A stretch of DNA of 64,000 bases from Vibrio sp. 99-70-13A1 (GCF_013114625.1 NZ_VTXD01000007.1:80327-144326); one strand, 5' to 3'; numbered from the stretch's first letter, positions 47,795 to 60,576 are shown. The notes: generated by a model from the sequence alone, not told the origin. Translations and numbers: made by a program.

Positions 47795-48862
47795 TTACTT
47801 GTGGTAAGGCTTAGATAACTCGTGAACAGCGTCAACGAATACACCAGCATTCTCTGGCGGCACATCTAGGTGAATACCATGACCAAGGTTAAATACATGA
47901 CCTGTACCACCATCACCAAAGCCTTCTAGGATAGTACCTACTTCTTCACGAATACGCTCAGGTTGAGCATAAAGGATCGATGGGTCCATATTGCCTTGTA
48001 GAGCAACTTTATCTCCGATGCGAGCTTTCGCGTCTTGAATATTGATTGTCCAATCTAGACCCACAGCATCACAGCCTGTTGCTGCGATAGACTCAAGCCA
48101 CATGCCGCCGTTCTTAGTAAACAGAGTCACTGGCACACGACGACCTTCGTTTTCACGAATAAGACCATCAACGATTTTATGCATGTACTGAAGTGAGAAC
48201 AGGTTGTAGTCACGAGGAGTAAGCACGCCACCCCATGTATCAAATACCATTACAGACTGTGCACCCGCTTTAATCTGCGCGTTTAGGTATTCAATAACCG
48301 TATCTGCTAACTTATCTAGAAGTAGGTGCAGAGTCTGTGGTTCTGCATACATCATTTTCTTAATCTTAGTGAACGCTTTAGAGCTACTGCCTTCAACCAT
48401 GTAAGTTGCAAGTGTCCATGGGCTGCCAGAGAAACCAATCAGTGGAACTTCACCTTTCAGATCTTTACGGATCTGACGAACAGCATTCATTACGTATTGC
48501 AGCTCGCCTTCAGGATCAGGTAGGCCGATCTTCTCTACGTCAGCTTTACATGTAATAGGGCGTTCAAATTTAGGACCTTCACCCGTTTCAAAGTAAAGAC
48601 CCAGACCCATCGCATCAGGGATCGTTAAAATATCTGAGAACAAGATTGCAGCATCAAGTGGGAAACGGCGTAAAGGTTGAAGTGTTACTTCAGACGCCAA
48701 TTCTGCGTTTTTACACAGTGACATAAAGTCGCCAGCTTCAGCACGAGTCGCTTTGTATTCAGGAAGATAGCGGCCTGCTTGACGCATCATCCATACAGGA
48801 GTGCAATCAACAGGTTGCTTTAACAGTGCGCGTAAATAGCGGTCATTCTTTAGTTCAGTCAT
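47795..48862 (-). CDS. hemE: Uroporphyrinogen decarboxylase
   Basis: Decarboxylates uroporphyrinogen III to coproporphyrinogen III in heme synthesis (cytosolic). Motifs: [19 protein letters not shown] at the N-terminus, [31 protein letters not shown] and GLDWTINI. The frame stays open upstream to 48916, but ATG 48862 gives [19 protein letters not shown], identical in form to E. coli HemE, and 355 residues, so I use it. A GGA sequence lies before it. It is in the order hemE-nudC-rsd, though nudC is separated by 350 bp. Confidence 0.97.
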   Translation of the reverse strand: MTELKNDRYLRALLKQPVDCTPVWMMRQAGRYLPEYKATRAEAGDFMSLCKNAELASEVTLQPLRRFPLDAAILFSDILTIPDAMGLGLYFETGEGPKFERPITCKADVEKIGLPDPEGELQYVMNAVRQIRKDLKGEVPLIGFSGSPWTLATYMVEGSSSKAFTKIKKMMYAEPQTLHLLLDKLADTVIEYLNAQIKAGAQSVMVFDTWGGVLTPRDYNLFSLQYMHKIVDGLIRENEGRRVPVTLFTKNGGMWLESIAATGCDAVGLDWTINIQDAKARIGDKVALQGNMDPSILYAQPERIREEVGTILEGFGDGGTGHVFNLGHGIHLDVPPENAGVFVDAVHELSKPYHK

Positions 48863-49006
48863 TCCGTTAAATTCCAATTCAATCTTGTCTATTTTTGAAG
48901 TTAAGCATTCTAACACCGATTGGGTCGCAAAAGCTGTGTGCTTTGCAACCTAGATCAAGTTATTAACTTTTAAATCAATGGTTAATTTGCACCCTATATA
49001 GGCGCA

Positions 49007-49117
49007 TGTTAAATATTTGTTCGCTAGCAAAAATTACAATAATAAACTGAGTATTTTGTACTCAGCATCTCATAACGACATCTTACTTACCCCCTCCACT
49101 TGTGGAGGGTTTTTTTT
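49007..49117 (+). ncRNA. Candidate small RNA between hemE and nudC
   Basis: A TATATA box at 48995-49000 is followed by GGCGC. The proposed transcript has a stem-loop CTGAGTA-TTTTG-TACTCAG at 49047-49065, a 26-nt unpaired stretch, and a rho-independent terminator CCCTCCA-CTTG-TGGAGGG with eight T residues at 49092-49117. No plus-strand gene feeds this terminator: the nearest ends at 47694 with hemE antisense between, and reading the hairpin on the minus strand leaves no T run. The 5' end is a guess and the -35 is weak. Length about 110 nt. I do not recognise it as a known family. Confidence 0.5.
49092..49117 (+). terminator. Orphan plus-strand terminator
   Basis: CCCTCCA/TGGAGGG, loop CTTG, eight T residues. 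Its orientation does not serve nudC. Confidence 0.85.
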
Positions 49118-49214
49118 GCCTTTTTCACATCAACTTCAGCAGTAACAAAACCTAATACCACTACCGATAAATGATGAGATCTAATAGCCAATCATATAGC
49201 CGTGTAAGCCATCA

Positions 49215-49994
49215 TCAAGAAGCTGCATCTTCTACCGTTTGGTCTATCAGCTGACGAGCAATAGTACCATGCGGTGCAACTTCAGGAAGGTCAGTTACTT
49301 CAAACCAACGAGCATCAGAAAGCTCACTATAATCAGGCTTTACTACTCCACCAGCATAATCAGCTAAAAAGCCCATCATCATACTTGAAGGGAACGCCCA
49401 AGGTTGGCTACCAAAATATCGAATATTATCGACATCAATGCCAGTCTCTTCTTTCACTTCACGAGCAACACACTGCTCTAATGTTTCACCGACTTCTAAA
49501 AAGCCAGCAATAACGGTATACATTCCCGTTTTATGACGTGGGTGCTGAGCTAATAATATTTTACTTTGATGACGAACGGCAACGATGATGCATGGAAAAA
49601 TCCTAGGGTAATGCAAAGTTCGGCATTCTCCACACTGCATTGCGATTTGATTGTGATTTAAAAAATTTCGCCCCCCACACAGCGGGCAAAAACGCATACT
49701 TTGGGACATATGTCCGTACTGAATTGCTTTACTTACTAATAGAAATAAGGCTTCAGACCAATGCAGTAATTCTCGCAATGAAGTCAATTCGAGTGATTGC
49801 TTTAATTCTGCATCATTCACCCAATACACCGCTTTACCTTGATACTGACCAATACGAATAGCCAATTCATGAGACAAGCCTAAGCTCTGTGCAGATCCAA
49901 AAGGGAGCTCATCATTCACAACCCAAATATCACTTCCGGATACAACACACCAATACGCTAACTCAGACTTATCAATGTCACTTTTTTTTAACAT
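49215..49994 (-). CDS. nudC: NAD+ diphosphatase / RNA decapping Nudix hydrolase NudC
   Basis: Hydrolyses NAD(H) and removes NAD caps from RNA 5' ends. N-terminal domain, zinc ribbon CPLCGG...CGECRT (about 105-123), Nudix box [20 protein letters not shown] (about 165-187) and the NudC-specific [11 protein letters not shown] motif. The 259 residues are typical. It begins at ATG 49994 behind a G-rich ribosome site. Divergent from rsd. Confidence 0.96.
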   Translation of the reverse strand: MLKKSDIDKSELAYWCVVSGSDIWVVNDELPFGSAQSLGLSHELAIRIGQYQGKAVYWVNDAELKQSLELTSLRELLHWSEALFLLVSKAIQYGHMSQSMRFCPLCGGRNFLNHNQIAMQCGECRTLHYPRIFPCIIVAVRHQSKILLAQHPRHKTGMYTVIAGFLEVGETLEQCVAREVKEETGIDVDNIRYFGSQPWAFPSSMMMGFLADYAGGVVKPDYSELSDARWFEVTDLPEVAPHGTIARQLIDQTVEDAAS

Positions 49995-50168
49995 CCCACC
50001 CCCTCATTGCTTGCAGTTCATTCATTTTACTGGCAATCTAATTTCATACTAGGGTTGTGGCATAGAATAATTCAAGCTATTACTTTTAGTAATTGAGTAA
50101 TGAAACGGACCCCTGTTGCGGCAATTCATACGATCACAAGGCTGTGATCAGATCATGAGGACATGGTC

Positions 50169-50660
50169 ATGCTAAATAAATTCAAACAAGTACAAGAACA
50201 ATGGGGTGGCTCAAATGAGGTCATCGATCATTGGTTAGAAACTCGTCAATCTCTAATTGTTGAGTATTGTAAGCTTGCTGCTCTTCAGCCGAGCTCAGCA
50301 AAAACAAATGCACTTTCTGAACTCCCTTCTCCAGCAGATCTACAAAAATTTTGCCAACACCTTGTCGACTATATTTCTGAGGGTCACTTTAAGATCTACG
50401 ATATGGTCATGAACAAATGGCAGTCTACGGGCTTTGAAGCCACTGACGAGATAAACCAGAGCTATGGGCATATTGTATTAACTACGGAGCCCCTGCTTAA
50501 CTTCACTGACAAGTATGCTGCAATTACAGCCACAGATGAACTCGCCGATTTCGACAGTGATTTATCTCTCATAGGGGAAATCATTGAAGCTAGATTCGAA
50601 GTTGAAGATCAGCTCATACAGCAAATCGCTGATAGCTTGGCAGTGCCGCCAGGTGCTTAA
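50169..50660 (+). CDS. rsd: Sigma-70 regulator Rsd (anti-sigma D)
   Basis: Binds sigma-70 in stationary phase and lowers its use by RNA polymerase. 163 residues, all-helical, with WGGSNEVIDHWLETRQSLIVEYCKLA and HLVDYISEGHFKIYDMV matching Rsd/AlgQ. I use ATG 50169, because GAGG is 8 nt upstream of it but only 2 nt from ATG 50163. It ends in a repeat: its stop TAA is in the first of four TGCTTAA units. A terminator follows. Confidence 0.93.
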   Translation: MLNKFKQVQEQWGGSNEVIDHWLETRQSLIVEYCKLAALQPSSAKTNALSELPSPADLQKFCQHLVDYISEGHFKIYDMVMNKWQSTGFEATDEINQSYGHIVLTTEPLLNFTDKYAAITATDELADFDSDLSLIGEIIEARFEVEDQLIQQIADSLAVPPGA

Positions 50661-50681
50661 TGCTTAATGCTTAATGCTTAA
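50654..50681 (+). repeat. Four copies of a 7-bp repeat at the rsd stop codon
   Basis: TGCTTAA repeated four times. The first unit contains the rsd stop; the period shifts TAA through all frames. Confidence 0.95.
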
Positions 50682-50694
50682 TGGGCATGATTGT

Positions 50695-50723
50695 AAAGCT
50701 TGTGATTGTCACAAGCTTTTTTA
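50695..50723 (+). terminator. Terminator after rsd
   Basis: AAAGCTTGTGA/TCACAAGCTTT with TTG loop and T run. Confidence 0.92.
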
Positions 50724-50761
50724 TTGCCTGTTAGCTTCCTAATTACTAGTACTCTATTTAA

Positions 50762-50784
50762 ACCCAAACACCCAAACACCCAAA
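50762..50784. repeat. 8-bp direct repeat between rsd and rpoC
   Basis: ACCCAAAC occurs nearly three times in tandem. No function suggested. Confidence 0.8.
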
Positions 50785-50802
50785 TTACAGAACACCAGAA
50801 AC

Positions 50803-50830
50803 AAAAAAGGCACCCTAAGGTGCCTTTTTA
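50803..50830 (-). terminator. Terminator after rpoC
   Basis: AAAAAAGGCACC-CTAA-GGTGCCTTTTT, symmetrical, ends the rplJL-rpoBC operon. Confidence 0.92.
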
Positions 50831-50872
50831 TCTCTTAACGATTACTCGTAAGAAGGGTTTGCTTCTAAAGAA

Positions 50873-53800
50873 TTACTCTTCTGAAGAAAAACCAGCATTT
50901 AGAAGTGCTGCAAGATTATCTGTTGCTTGTTCAGCTGACGGACCTTCTTGTTGCTCTTCACGTTGCTTCTGACGATCTTGGTGGTATGCGAAACCAGTAC
51001 CAGCTGGAATCAGACGACCAACAATAACGTTCTCTTTCAGACCACGAAGGTCATCACGCTTACCAGAAACCGCAGCTTCTGTTAGTACGCGAGTCGTTTC
51101 TTGGAAAGATGCTGCTGAGATGAATGACTCAGTTGCAAGCGATGCTTTAGTAATACCTAGCAGGTCACGTTCGTAACGTACTAGTTCTTTACCTTCAGCT
51201 TCTAGCTTACGGTTAGCAATCTTAACGTTGTGGTACTCAACCTGTTCACCAGGTAAGAACTCAGAATCACCAGAGTGAGTGATCGTACACTTACGTAGCA
51301 TTTGACGAACGATAGTCTCAATGTGCTTATCGTTAATCTTTACGCCTTGTAAGCGGTAAACTTCTTGAACTTCGTTCGCGATGTACTGAGTCACAGCGTG
51401 GATACCACGTAGACGCAGGATATCGTGTGGAGTTTCAGGACCGTCGGCGATTACATCACCACGTTCAATCTTCTCACCTTCGAACACGTTCAATTGACGG
51501 TGCTTAGGAATCATCTCTTCGTAAGCGTCACCGCCTTCACGAGTGATTACTAGACGACGCTTACCTTTCGTTTCTTTACCAAACGACACAGTACCGGTGT
51601 GCTCAGCAAGGATCGCAGGCTCTTTAGGCTTACGAGCTTCGAATAGGTCAGCTACGCGTGGTAGACCACCGGTGATATCTTTGTTTCCACTCGATTTTTG
51701 AGGGATACGAGATAGTGTGTCACCAATGCCAACTTCAGCGCCATCTTCGATGTTTACAATCGCTTTGCCAGGTAAGAAGTAGTGAGCTGGCATATCAGTA
51801 CCAGGGATCATTACATCGTTACCTTGCTCATCAACAAGTTTGATAGCTGGACGCATATCTTTACCTGCTGCTGGGCGAGCTGCTGCATCTGTTACTTCAC
51901 TTGAAGAAAGACCAGTTAGATCGTCAGTGTTACGAGAAACTGTAATACCATCGATCATATCTACGAATTGGATACGACCTGCCACTTCAGTGATGATTGG
52001 CATTGTATGCGCTTCCCAGTTAGCTACAACTTCACCAGCAGTTACTGCTGCGTTGTCGCCTTTGGTTAGCATCGAACCGTAAGGAAGTTTGTGCTTCTCT
52101 TTAGTACGACCAAATTCATCAACAATCGTCATCTCAGATGCACGAGAAGTGATAACCAGTTTCTTGTCTTTGTTTACTACGAACTTAGCGTTGTGAAGTT
52201 TCACAGTACCAGTTGTCTTAGCTTGGATGCTGTTCTCTGCTGCTGCAGTAGATGCCGCACCACCGATGTGGAACGTACGCATCGTTAGCTGTGTACCCGG
52301 TTCACCGATAGATTGTGCAGCGATAACACCAACTGCTTCACCTTGATTCACTAGGTGACCACGTGCTAGGTCACGACCGTAACATTGTGCACAACAACCG
52401 AAGTCTGCATCACAGGTAACAACAGAACGCACTTTCATGCTATCTACTGAGTTGTCTTCCATGATCTGACACCACTTCTCATCAATCAGAGTATTACGTG
52501 GAATCAGTACGTCTTCAGTACCAGGCTTAAGAACGTCTTCAGCAACTACACGACCAAGAGCAAGCTCAGAAAGTGCAACTTTAACGTCACCACCTTCGAT
52601 GTGAGGCATCATGTCGATACCTTCATGCGTGCCACAGTCATGTTCGTGAACTACAACGTCTTGTGCTACGTCTACTAGACGACGAGTTAGGTAACCCGAG
52701 TTAGCTGTTTTCAGTGCTGTATCCGCAAGACCCTTACGAGCACCGTGCGTTGAGATAAAGTACTGAAGGACGTTTAGACCTTCTTTAAAGTTCGCAGTGA
52801 TCGGCGTTTCGATGATAGAACCATCTGGACGCGCCATCAGACCACGCATACCTGCTAGCTGACGAATCTGAGCTGCAGAACCACGTGCGCCCGAGTCGGC
52901 CATCATGTAGATACTGTTGAACGATTCTTGCTGTTCTTCTTCACCGTCACGGTTGATAACTGTTTCAGAAGATAGGTTATCCATCATTGCTTTCGCAACA
53001 CGGTCGTTCGTAGACGCCCAGATATCGATAACTTTGTTGTAACGCTCACCCGCAGTAACAAGACCAGATTGGAATTGTTCTTGGATTTCACGAACTTCTT
53101 CTTCAGCAGATTCAATTTCATCGTATTTCGCTTGAGGTACAACCATATCGTTGATACCTACAGAAACACCAGAAAGTGCTGCGTATGCAAAACCTGCGTA
53201 CATGATTTGGTCAGCAAATACTACTGTATCTTTTAGACCAAGCTTACGGTAACACTCGTTAAGCAGGTTAGAAATTTGCTTCTTACCTAGCTTTTGGTTA
53301 ACGATACTAAACGGTAGACCTGATGGAACGATCTGCCATAGCATTGCACGACCTACAGTCGTATCAACTAGACCAGTGTTCGTTGTGCTATTGCCGTCTT
53401 CATCTACTACAGTTTCAGTGATACGTACTTTAACGCGAGCATGAAGCTCAGCAGTCTTAGTACGGTATGCCTTTTCAGCCTCAGCAGGGCCAGCAAGGTA
53501 CATACCTTCACCTTTCACGTTGATCTTGTCACGTGTCATGTAGTAAAGACCCAATACAACATCCTGAGAAGGAACGATGATCGGATCACCTGATGCTGGC
53601 GACAGAATGTTATTCGTCGACATCATTAGGGTACGAGCTTCTAGCTGTGCTTCTAAAGTTAGAGGCACGTGTACAGCCATTTGGTCACCATCGAAGTCGG
53701 CGTTGTATGCCGCACACACTAGTGGGTGAAGCTGAATCGCTTTACCTTCGATTAGTACTGGTTCAAACGCTTGAATACCTAGACGGTGAAGTGTAGGTGC

Positions 53801-55075
53801 ACGGTTAAGCAGTACTGGGTGTTCACGGATAACTTCGTCTAGGATATCCCAAACGATCGCTTCTTCGCGCTCTACCATTTTCTTAGCAGCTTTGATTGTC
53901 GTAGCCATGCCACGAGTTTCTAGCTTGCTGTAGATGAACGGCTTAAATAGCTCAAGTGCCATCTTCTTAGGAAGACCACACTGATGTAGACGAAGGTATG
54001 GACCAACTGTGATTACAGAACGGCCAGAGTAGTCTACACGTTTACCTAGAAGGTTCTGACGGAAACGACCTTGTTTACCCTTGATCATATCAGCAAGAGA
54101 TTTCAGAGGACGTTTGTTAGAACCTGTGATCGCGCGACCGCGACGACCGTTATCTAGAAGTGCATCAACAGACTCTTGCAGCATACGCTTTTCGTTACGT
54201 ACGATGATGTCCGGAGCAGCTAGCTCTAGAAGGCGCTTCAAACGGTTGTTACGGTTGATCACACGACGGTAAAGGTCGTTCAGATCTGAAGTCGCAAAAC
54301 GACCGCCATCTAGTGGAACTAGAGGACGTAGATCTGGCGGTAGCACTGGAAGTACAGTTAAGATCATCCACTCAGGCTTGTTGCCCGAAGAGATGAATGC
54401 TTCAACTAGCTTCAAACGCTTAGTAACTTTCTTACGCTTAGTTTCTGAGTTAGTTGTTTCTAACTCTTCGCGCATTTCTTCCACTTCTTGATGAAGGTCC
54501 ATTGTTGAAAGCAGATCTTTGATCGCTTCAGCACCCATCTTAGCAGTGAATTCGTCACCCCACTCTTCTAGACGATCCAGATACTCTTCTTCAGTAAGCA
54601 TCTGAGATTTTTCTAGATCAGTCATACCCGGTTCAGTTACTACGTACATTTCGAAGTAAAGAACACGTTCGATATCACGCAGAGGGATATCCATTAGTAG
54701 ACCGATACGAGACGGTAGTGATTTTAGGAACCAGATGTGAGCAACTGGTGAAGCTAGCTCGATGTGACCCATACGGTCACGACGAACTTTAGTCTGTGTA
54801 ACTTCAACGCCACACTTCTCACAGATAACACCACGGTGCTTCAGGCGCTTGTATTTGCCACAAAGACATTCGTAATCTTTAACTGGACCAAAAATACGTG
54901 CACAGAACAGACCATCACGTTCAGGTTTGAACGTACGATAGTTAATTGTTTCTGGCTTTTTAACTTCACCAAAAGACCACGAACGGATCGTGTCTGGTGA
55001 AGATAGACCGATTTTGATTGCATCAAATTCTTCGGTCTTATGCTGTGCTTTTAGAAAGTTTAATAAGTCTTTCAC
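50873..55075 (-). CDS. rpoC: RNA polymerase subunit beta-prime
   Basis: Catalytic subunit of RNA polymerase. Zinc site [23 protein letters not shown] near residue 70-90, the universal catalytic [12 protein letters not shown], the bridge-helix region and the second Cys cluster [19 protein letters not shown]. The frame opens upstream to 55108, but GTG 55075 ([10 protein letters not shown]) has AGGAG 7 nt before it, gives 1400 residues and matches the E. coli GTG start, so I use it. It lies 89 bp after rpoB. Confidence 0.98.
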   Translation of the reverse strand: MKDLLNFLKAQHKTEEFDAIKIGLSSPDTIRSWSFGEVKKPETINYRTFKPERDGLFCARIFGPVKDYECLCGKYKRLKHRGVICEKCGVEVTQTKVRRDRMGHIELASPVAHIWFLKSLPSRIGLLMDIPLRDIERVLYFEMYVVTEPGMTDLEKSQMLTEEEYLDRLEEWGDEFTAKMGAEAIKDLLSTMDLHQEVEEMREELETTNSETKRKKVTKRLKLVEAFISSGNKPEWMILTVLPVLPPDLRPLVPLDGGRFATSDLNDLYRRVINRNNRLKRLLELAAPDIIVRNEKRMLQESVDALLDNGRRGRAITGSNKRPLKSLADMIKGKQGRFRQNLLGKRVDYSGRSVITVGPYLRLHQCGLPKKMALELFKPFIYSKLETRGMATTIKAAKKMVEREEAIVWDILDEVIREHPVLLNRAPTLHRLGIQAFEPVLIEGKAIQLHPLVCAAYNADFDGDQMAVHVPLTLEAQLEARTLMMSTNNILSPASGDPIIVPSQDVVLGLYYMTRDKINVKGEGMYLAGPAEAEKAYRTKTAELHARVKVRITETVVDEDGNSTTNTGLVDTTVGRAMLWQIVPSGLPFSIVNQKLGKKQISNLLNECYRKLGLKDTVVFADQIMYAGFAYAALSGVSVGINDMVVPQAKYDEIESAEEEVREIQEQFQSGLVTAGERYNKVIDIWASTNDRVAKAMMDNLSSETVINRDGEEEQQESFNSIYMMADSGARGSAAQIRQLAGMRGLMARPDGSIIETPITANFKEGLNVLQYFISTHGARKGLADTALKTANSGYLTRRLVDVAQDVVVHEHDCGTHEGIDMMPHIEGGDVKVALSELALGRVVAEDVLKPGTEDVLIPRNTLIDEKWCQIMEDNSVDSMKVRSVVTCDADFGCCAQCYGRDLARGHLVNQGEAVGVIAAQSIGEPGTQLTMRTFHIGGAASTAAAENSIQAKTTGTVKLHNAKFVVNKDKKLVITSRASEMTIVDEFGRTKEKHKLPYGSMLTKGDNAAVTAGEVVANWEAHTMPIITEVAGRIQFVDMIDGITVSRNTDDLTGLSSSEVTDAAARPAAGKDMRPAIKLVDEQGNDVMIPGTDMPAHYFLPGKAIVNIEDGAEVGIGDTLSRIPQKSSGNKDITGGLPRVADLFEARKPKEPAILAEHTGTVSFGKETKGKRRLVITREGGDAYEEMIPKHRQLNVFEGEKIERGDVIADGPETPHDILRLRGIHAVTQYIANEVQEVYRLQGVKINDKHIETIVRQMLRKCTITHSGDSEFLPGEQVEYHNVKIANRKLEAEGKELVRYERDLLGITKASLATESFISAASFQETTRVLTEAAVSGKRDDLRGLKENVIVGRLIPAGTGFAYHQDRQKQREEQQEGPSAEQATDNLAALLNAGFSSEE

Positions 55076-55164
55076 GTTCAGCTCCTGTAAGGAGTTAAAG
55101 GAGTTCACCGACTAAAGTGAACCCCCTTTACCAAGTAATCCAATCTTCTTTTAAAAAAGAGGGA

Positions 55165-58100
55165 TTACTCTTCGTCTTCTAGCTCGATGTTGATACCTAG
55201 CGAGCGAATCTCTTTCAACAGTACGTTGAACGACTCTGGCATGCCAGGTTCCATGCTATGGTTACCATCTACGATGTTCTTATACATCTTAGTACGGCCG
55301 TTAACGTCATCCGACTTAACTGTTAGCATTTCTTGTAGAGTATATGCAGCACCGTATGCTTCTAGTGCCCATACTTCCATCTCACCGAAACGCTGACCAC
55401 CGAACTGAGCTTTACCACCAAGTGGTTGCTGAGTTACTAGGCTGTAAGAACCAGTTGAACGAGCATGCATCTTGTCATCAACCAAGTGGTTCAGTTTCAG
55501 CATGTACATGTAACCAACAGTTACAGGACGCTCAAACGAATCACCAGTACGACCATCAAACAGTTTAAGCTGACCAGATTCTGGCAGGTCACCCAGTTTA
55601 AGTAGTTCTTTGATTAAAGACTCAGAAGCACCGTCGAACACAGGAGTAGCAATCGGCAGACCACCACGTAGGTTCTTAATCAGTGTACGAACTTGATCAT
55701 CAGACAGTTCAGCAATATCAACTTTCTGACGAGTATCACCAAGATCATAAACCTTCTGTAGGAACTCACGGAACTTATGAAGTTCTTGCTGTTCCTTAAC
55801 CATTTGGTTGATCTTGTCACCGATACCTTTCGCAGCCAAACCTAAGTGAACTTCTAGGATCTGACCGATGTTCATACGCGATGGTACACCCAGCGGGTTA
55901 AGTACGATGTCTACAGGCTGACCTTTCTCATCGTATGGCATGTCTTCAACAGGGTTAATCTTAGAGATTACACCTTTGTTACCATGACGACCGGCCATCT
56001 TATCACCAGGCTGGATACGACGTTTAACCGCTAGGTAAACTTTAACAATCTTAAGAACGCCAGGCGCTAGATCATCACCTTGAGTGATTTTACGACGCTT
56101 AGTTTCAAACTTCTTATCGAAGTCTGCTTTTAGCTCATCCCACTGCTCAGCAAGTTGCTCAAGCTGTGTTTGTAGCGCATCGTCTTCTAGAACTTGCTCT
56201 AGCCATTGCTTACGACCGATAGTATCAAGCTTAGCTTCAGAGTAACCACCAGACAGAAGTACAGCTTTAACACGGTTAAGAAGACCACCTTCAAGAATTT
56301 GGAACTCTTCAGTTAGATCTTTCTTAGCTTCTTTAAGCTGCATCTGTTCGATTTCAAGTGCACGTTTGTCTTTCTCTACGCCATCGCGAGTGAAGACTTG
56401 TACATCAATGATAGTACCCGAAACAGAGTTTGGTACACGTAGAGAAGTATCTTTAACATCAGATGCTTTCTCACCGAAGATAGCACGCAGTAGCTTCTCT
56501 TCAGGAGTCAGTTGAGTTTCACCTTTAGGTGTCACTTTACCAACTAGGATGTCGCCACCCTTAACTTCAGCACCAATGTAAACGATACCTGACTCGTCTA
56601 GTTTAGACAGAGCAGACTCACCTACGTTTGGAATATCAGCTGTGATCTCTTCAGAGCCCAGCTTAGTATCACGAGCCACACAAGATAGTTCTTGGATGTG
56701 GATTGTCGTGAAACGGTCTTCTTGAACTACGCGCTCAGATACTAAGATCGAGTCTTCGAAGTTGTAACCGTTCCAAGGCATGAACGCGATACGCATGTTT
56801 TGGCCAAGAGCAAGTTCACCAAGGTCAGTTGAAGGACCATCAGCAAGAACATCGCCGCGTGCAACTGGTTCACCAGGAAGTACAGTTGGACGTTGGTTAA
56901 TACATGTGTTTTGGTTCGAACGCGTGTACTTAGTTAGGTTGTAGATATCGATACCAGCTTCGCCAGGTACCAATTCATCTTCGTTAACCTTAACTACGAT
57001 ACGAGAAGCGTCAACAGACTGAACTTGACCACCACGTTTAGCAACCGCTGTAACACCAGAGTCAACTGCGATGTTACGTTCAATACCAGTACCTACTAGA
57101 GGCTTATCAGCTCTAAGTGTTGGTACAGCTTGACGTTGCATGTTCGCACCCATCAATGCACGGTTCGCATCATCGTGTTCTAGGAACGGGATAAGCGAAG
57201 CAGCGATAGATACTACTTGGTTTGTCGCAACGTCCATGTAGTCAACGTGATCGCGTGGGTGAAGACCAGATTCACCTTTTTGACGAGCAGTGATTAGCTC
57301 ATCAGCAAACGTCGCTTCTTCAGTAAGAACCGTGTTTGCCTGTGCGATAACGAATTGACCTTCCTGGATTGCAGACAGGTAATCAACTTCTTCTGTTACT
57401 ACACCATCTACAACGCGACGGTACGGAGTTTCTAGGAAACCGTAATCGTTACAACGCGCAAACGCAGATAGCGAGTTAATCAGACCGATGTTTGGACCTT
57501 CAGGCGTTTCGATCGGACATAGACGACCGTAGTGAGTTACGTGAACGTCACGTACTTCAAAGCCTGCGCGTTCACGAGTTAGACCGCCTGGACCTAAAGC
57601 AGAAATACGACGTTTGTGCGTAACTTCTGACAATGGGTTGTTTTGGTCCATAAACTGTGAAAGCTGTGAAGAGCCAAAGAATTCTTTAACTGCAGCAGAG
57701 ATCGGCTTAGCGTTGATAAGGTCTTGAGGCATGATTGCATCAAGGTCACCAAGGCTTAGACGTTCTTTAACGGCACGTTCTACACGAACTAGACCAACAC
57801 GGAATTGGTTTTCTGCCATTTCACCTACAGAACGGATACGACGGTTGCCAAGGTGGTCGATATCGTCCACTTCGCCTTTACCGTTACGGATGCCAATCAG
57901 TTTCTTCATCACTTCAATGATGTCTGATTCATCCAGAGTACCGCGCTCTTCTTCTTCTTCACGCTCGATAGAGCTGTTGAATTTCATACGGCCTACAGTT
58001 GATAGGTCGTAACGATCTTCAGAGAAGAATAGGCTTTCGAATAATGATTCTGCAGCTTCTTTTGTTGGTGGCTCGCCAGGACGCATCATGCGGTAGATTT

Positions 58101-59193
58101 CTACCAATGCAGAGATGCGATCTACTGTGCTATCTGCACGTAGAGTGTCTGACATGAATGGACCATGGTCTAGGTCATTCGTGAACAGAACTTCTAGAGA
58201 TTTGTGACCTGCTTGAGATAAGTTAGCAAGTGCCTCTAGTGTAATTTCTTGGTTTGCGCCAACGATGATCTCGCCAGTTGCTTCATTGATGTAATCTTTA
58301 GCAGCAACTTTTTCAACGATGTACTCTACTGGTACTTCGATGTGCTCAACGCCATCTTTTTCAAGCTGACGGATATGACGAGCAGTAACTCGACGACCAG
58401 TCTCAACGTAAGTCTTACCGTTCGCTTCAATGTCGAATGACGCAGTTTCACCACGTAGACGATCAGGAACCAACTCCATTAATAGAGTTTGCTCTTTCAC
58501 TTCGAAGTTCACTTTATCAAAGAACAGATCTAGGATCTCTTCCGTCGATTTACCAAGTGCACGAAGGATGATTGAAGCAGGTAGCTTACGACGACGGTCG
58601 ATACGTACGAATAAGTTATCCTTAGGATCGAACTCAAAGTCTAACCATGAGCCGCGGTAAGGAATTACACGTGCGTTATAAAGAACTTTACCCGATGAGT
58701 GGGTTTTACCCTTATCGCTGTCGAAGAACACGCCTGGGCTTCGGTGCAGCTGGGATACGATAACCCTCTCGGTACCATTGATTACAAAAGTACCATTGTC
58801 TGTCATAAGCGGAATTTCGCCCATGTAGACTTCTTGTTCTTTAATGTCTTTTACGGTGCCTGCTGGTGCATCTCTATCAAAGATTACTAAGCGTAATTTT
58901 ACGCGTAGAGGTTTTGAATAAGTTACACCACGAATTTGACATTCTTTAACATCAAAAACTGGCTCACCAAGACGGTAGCTAACGTATTGCAGCTCGGAAT
59001 TGCCGTTGTAGCTCTGAATTGGAAAAACAGAACGAAAAGCAGCCTCAAGACCGTATTGCCCCTCAGGATCCTGTTCGATAAATTTGTCGAACGAATCGAG
59101 CTGGATCGATAACAGGTATGGAATGTCCAAAACTTGTGGACGAGTACCAAAATCCTTACGGATGCGCTTTTTCTCGGTATAAGAGTAAACCAT
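55165..59193 (-). CDS. rpoB: RNA polymerase subunit beta
   Basis: RNA polymerase core subunit of 1342 residues, the same as E. coli. Starts [16 protein letters not shown] with GAGGA upstream. The rifampicin region [31 protein letters not shown] and [12 protein letters not shown] is present and looks wild type. The C-terminus carries [20 protein letters not shown]. Followed directly by rpoC; preceded by rplL with an attenuator between. Confidence 0.99.
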   Translation of the reverse strand: MVYSYTEKKRIRKDFGTRPQVLDIPYLLSIQLDSFDKFIEQDPEGQYGLEAAFRSVFPIQSYNGNSELQYVSYRLGEPVFDVKECQIRGVTYSKPLRVKLRLVIFDRDAPAGTVKDIKEQEVYMGEIPLMTDNGTFVINGTERVIVSQLHRSPGVFFDSDKGKTHSSGKVLYNARVIPYRGSWLDFEFDPKDNLFVRIDRRRKLPASIILRALGKSTEEILDLFFDKVNFEVKEQTLLMELVPDRLRGETASFDIEANGKTYVETGRRVTARHIRQLEKDGVEHIEVPVEYIVEKVAAKDYINEATGEIIVGANQEITLEALANLSQAGHKSLEVLFTNDLDHGPFMSDTLRADSTVDRISALVEIYRMMRPGEPPTKEAAESLFESLFFSEDRYDLSTVGRMKFNSSIEREEEEERGTLDESDIIEVMKKLIGIRNGKGEVDDIDHLGNRRIRSVGEMAENQFRVGLVRVERAVKERLSLGDLDAIMPQDLINAKPISAAVKEFFGSSQLSQFMDQNNPLSEVTHKRRISALGPGGLTRERAGFEVRDVHVTHYGRLCPIETPEGPNIGLINSLSAFARCNDYGFLETPYRRVVDGVVTEEVDYLSAIQEGQFVIAQANTVLTEEATFADELITARQKGESGLHPRDHVDYMDVATNQVVSIAASLIPFLEHDDANRALMGANMQRQAVPTLRADKPLVGTGIERNIAVDSGVTAVAKRGGQVQSVDASRIVVKVNEDELVPGEAGIDIYNLTKYTRSNQNTCINQRPTVLPGEPVARGDVLADGPSTDLGELALGQNMRIAFMPWNGYNFEDSILVSERVVQEDRFTTIHIQELSCVARDTKLGSEEITADIPNVGESALSKLDESGIVYIGAEVKGGDILVGKVTPKGETQLTPEEKLLRAIFGEKASDVKDTSLRVPNSVSGTIIDVQVFTRDGVEKDKRALEIEQMQLKEAKKDLTEEFQILEGGLLNRVKAVLLSGGYSEAKLDTIGRKQWLEQVLEDDALQTQLEQLAEQWDELKADFDKKFETKRRKITQGDDLAPGVLKIVKVYLAVKRRIQPGDKMAGRHGNKGVISKINPVEDMPYDEKGQPVDIVLNPLGVPSRMNIGQILEVHLGLAAKGIGDKINQMVKEQQELHKFREFLQKVYDLGDTRQKVDIAELSDDQVRTLIKNLRGGLPIATPVFDGASESLIKELLKLGDLPESGQLKLFDGRTGDSFERPVTVGYMYMLKLNHLVDDKMHARSTGSYSLVTQQPLGGKAQFGGQRFGEMEVWALEAYGAAYTLQEMLTVKSDDVNGRTKMYKNIVDGNHSMEPGMPESFNVLLKEIRSLGINIELEDEE

Positions 59194-59365
59194 GGGGTTC
59201 CTCAGCTCGCTGATAAGTGACCCAAACTACCCAAAACACTCAGCAGAGGGGGTAGTGACTAACAGCTGTTTACTGTAGTTACCAATCATTTCGAAAATAT
59301 GAATTGGTTTTTTGCTCAGACTATGATGGTTAAACAGCGGGAAAATTCATCAAAGCCCTACAGCG

Positions 59366-59397
59366 CAAAAAGGCCGGTGGTTAATAAACCACCAGCC
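59366..59397 (-). terminator. Attenuator between rplL and rpoB
   Basis: GGCTGGTGGTT/AACCACCGGCC (11 bp, one G-U), loop TATT, then TTTTTG on the minus strand. The same position holds a partial terminator in E. coli that sets the rplL:rpoB ratio. Confidence 0.8.
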
Positions 59398-59429
59398 ATT
59401 AGCCTTACGGCTAAGAAATCAAGTAATAA

Positions 59430-59795
59430 TTACTTAACTTCAACAGTCGCGCCAGCTTCTTCTAGAGTCGCTTTTAGAGCTTCAGCTTCAGCTTTATCAA
59501 CGCCTTCTTTAAGTGCAGCAGGAGCTGAGTCTACTAGACCCTTAGCTTCTTTAAGGCCTAGACCTGTAGCGCCACGTACTGCTTTGATTACAGAAACTTT
59601 GTTTCCGCCAACAGCAGTTAGGATTACGTCAAATTCAGTTTGCTCTTCAGCAGCTTCAGCAGAAGCACCACCAGCAACAACTGCTGCAGCAGCAGATACG
59701 CCGAATTTCTCTTCCATAGCTTCGATAAGCTCAACAACTTGCATTACAGACATTTCTGCAACTGCGTCTAGGATTTGCTCGTTAGTAATAGACAT
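59430..59795 (-). CDS. rplL: Ribosomal protein L7/L12
   Basis: 121-residue stalk protein of the 50S subunit. N-terminal dimer domain (about 1-32) [21 protein letters not shown], an Ala-rich hinge (about 35-52) and the C-terminal factor-binding domain with [21 protein letters not shown]. Two dimers bind each L10. Follows rplJ by 55 bp; high codon bias. Confidence 0.98.
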   Translation of the reverse strand: MSITNEQILDAVAEMSVMQVVELIEAMEEKFGVSAAAAVVAGGASAEAAEEQTEFDVILTAVGGNKVSVIKAVRGATGLGLKEAKGLVDSAPAALKEGVDKAEAEALKATLEEAGATVEVK

Positions 59796-59850
59796 AACAA
59801 TTCTCTTTTAAGTCAACAATAATTTATTTTGTAATCAAATAAAATTGGGC

Positions 59851-60345
59851 TTATGCCGCAACTTCTTCTTTTTGATCACGAACAGCAGCGATAGTACGTA
59901 CCAGTTTACCAGCAGAAGCTTCTTTCATGCACATCATTAGGCGTGCGATAGCTTCGTCGTAAGTTGGTAGTGTCGCTAGTACATCAGCATCAGTAACTGC
60001 GCCTTCAAATGCAGCAGCTTTGATCTCGAAGTCTTTATTCTCTTTAGCGAAGTCTTTGAAAAGACGCGCTGCAGCACCTGGGTGCTCGTTAGAGAATGCA
60101 AGTAGAGATGGACCAGTAAATGTGTCTTGTAGACACTCGTACTGAGTACCTTCTACTGCACGACGTGCTAAAGTGTTACGAACAACTCTCATGTAAACAC
60201 CCGCTTCACGCGCTTGTTTACGTAGAGAAGTCATCGCGCCAACAGTAACGCCACGAGAATCAGCTACAACTGCAGAAAGTGCACCACTGGCTGCTTCGTT
60301 GACTTCAGCAACAATTGCTTTTTTGTCTTGAAGATTTAAAGCCAT
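59851..60345 (-). CDS. rplJ: Ribosomal protein L10
   Basis: 164-residue stalk base protein that anchors L7/L12 dimers. Typical sequence: [57 protein letters not shown]. In E. coli the L10-L12 complex represses translation from its own mRNA leader. A 233-bp leader/promoter region here would allow that. Confidence 0.98.
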   Translation of the reverse strand: MALNLQDKKAIVAEVNEAASGALSAVVADSRGVTVGAMTSLRKQAREAGVYMRVVRNTLARRAVEGTQYECLQDTFTGPSLLAFSNEHPGAAARLFKDFAKENKDFEIKAAAFEGAVTDADVLATLPTYDEAIARLMMCMKEASAGKLVRTIAAVRDQKEEVAA

Positions 60346-60537
60346 TTGGATTAACCTCTGGTTGTGATTACAGCACTCATTACGTTGTGTAATGAGCGTT
60401 TACGGTGTTATAAGGTATCTATAACATCGCCTACGTAGGTTTTATTAAGCTATCAATATTCTCTCGAACATTAGCAGCGCCTACGGTCTTGGGATAGATG
60501 ATTATGAATTGCTTCAAAAACCACCCAACCACAAATA

Positions 60538-60576
60538 TTAGGCGCAGAAGTATACACTAAATCTGCGCCTAAGCAA
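60538..60576 (-). promoter_or_regulatory. rplJ (L10) promoter inside an inverted repeat
   Basis: TTGCTT at 60571-60576, 16-bp spacer, TATACT at 60549-60554 on the minus strand. The -10 box sits in the loop of an 11-bp perfect repeat TTAGGCGCAGA/TCTGCGCCTAA (60538-60572). It is the position of PL10 in E. coli. Confidence 0.65.

Larger units (their letters stand above)
48863..49214. other. hemE-nudC intergenic region
   Basis: About 350 bp. It carries the hemE promoter on the minus strand and, on the plus strand, a stem-loop and a strong terminator that belong to no annotated gene (see candidate small RNA). From 49120 to 49214 I see nothing distinctive. Confidence 0.5.

Noticed and set aside
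50762..50784. ACCCAAAC repeats as a miniature CRISPR or iteron set
   Set aside because: Fewer than three perfect head-to-tail copies without spacers; a simple slippage product.
59299..59811. 170-residue plus-strand frame over rplL
   Set aside because: Ser/Ala/Thr-rich antisense shadow of the strongly codon-biased rplL gene.
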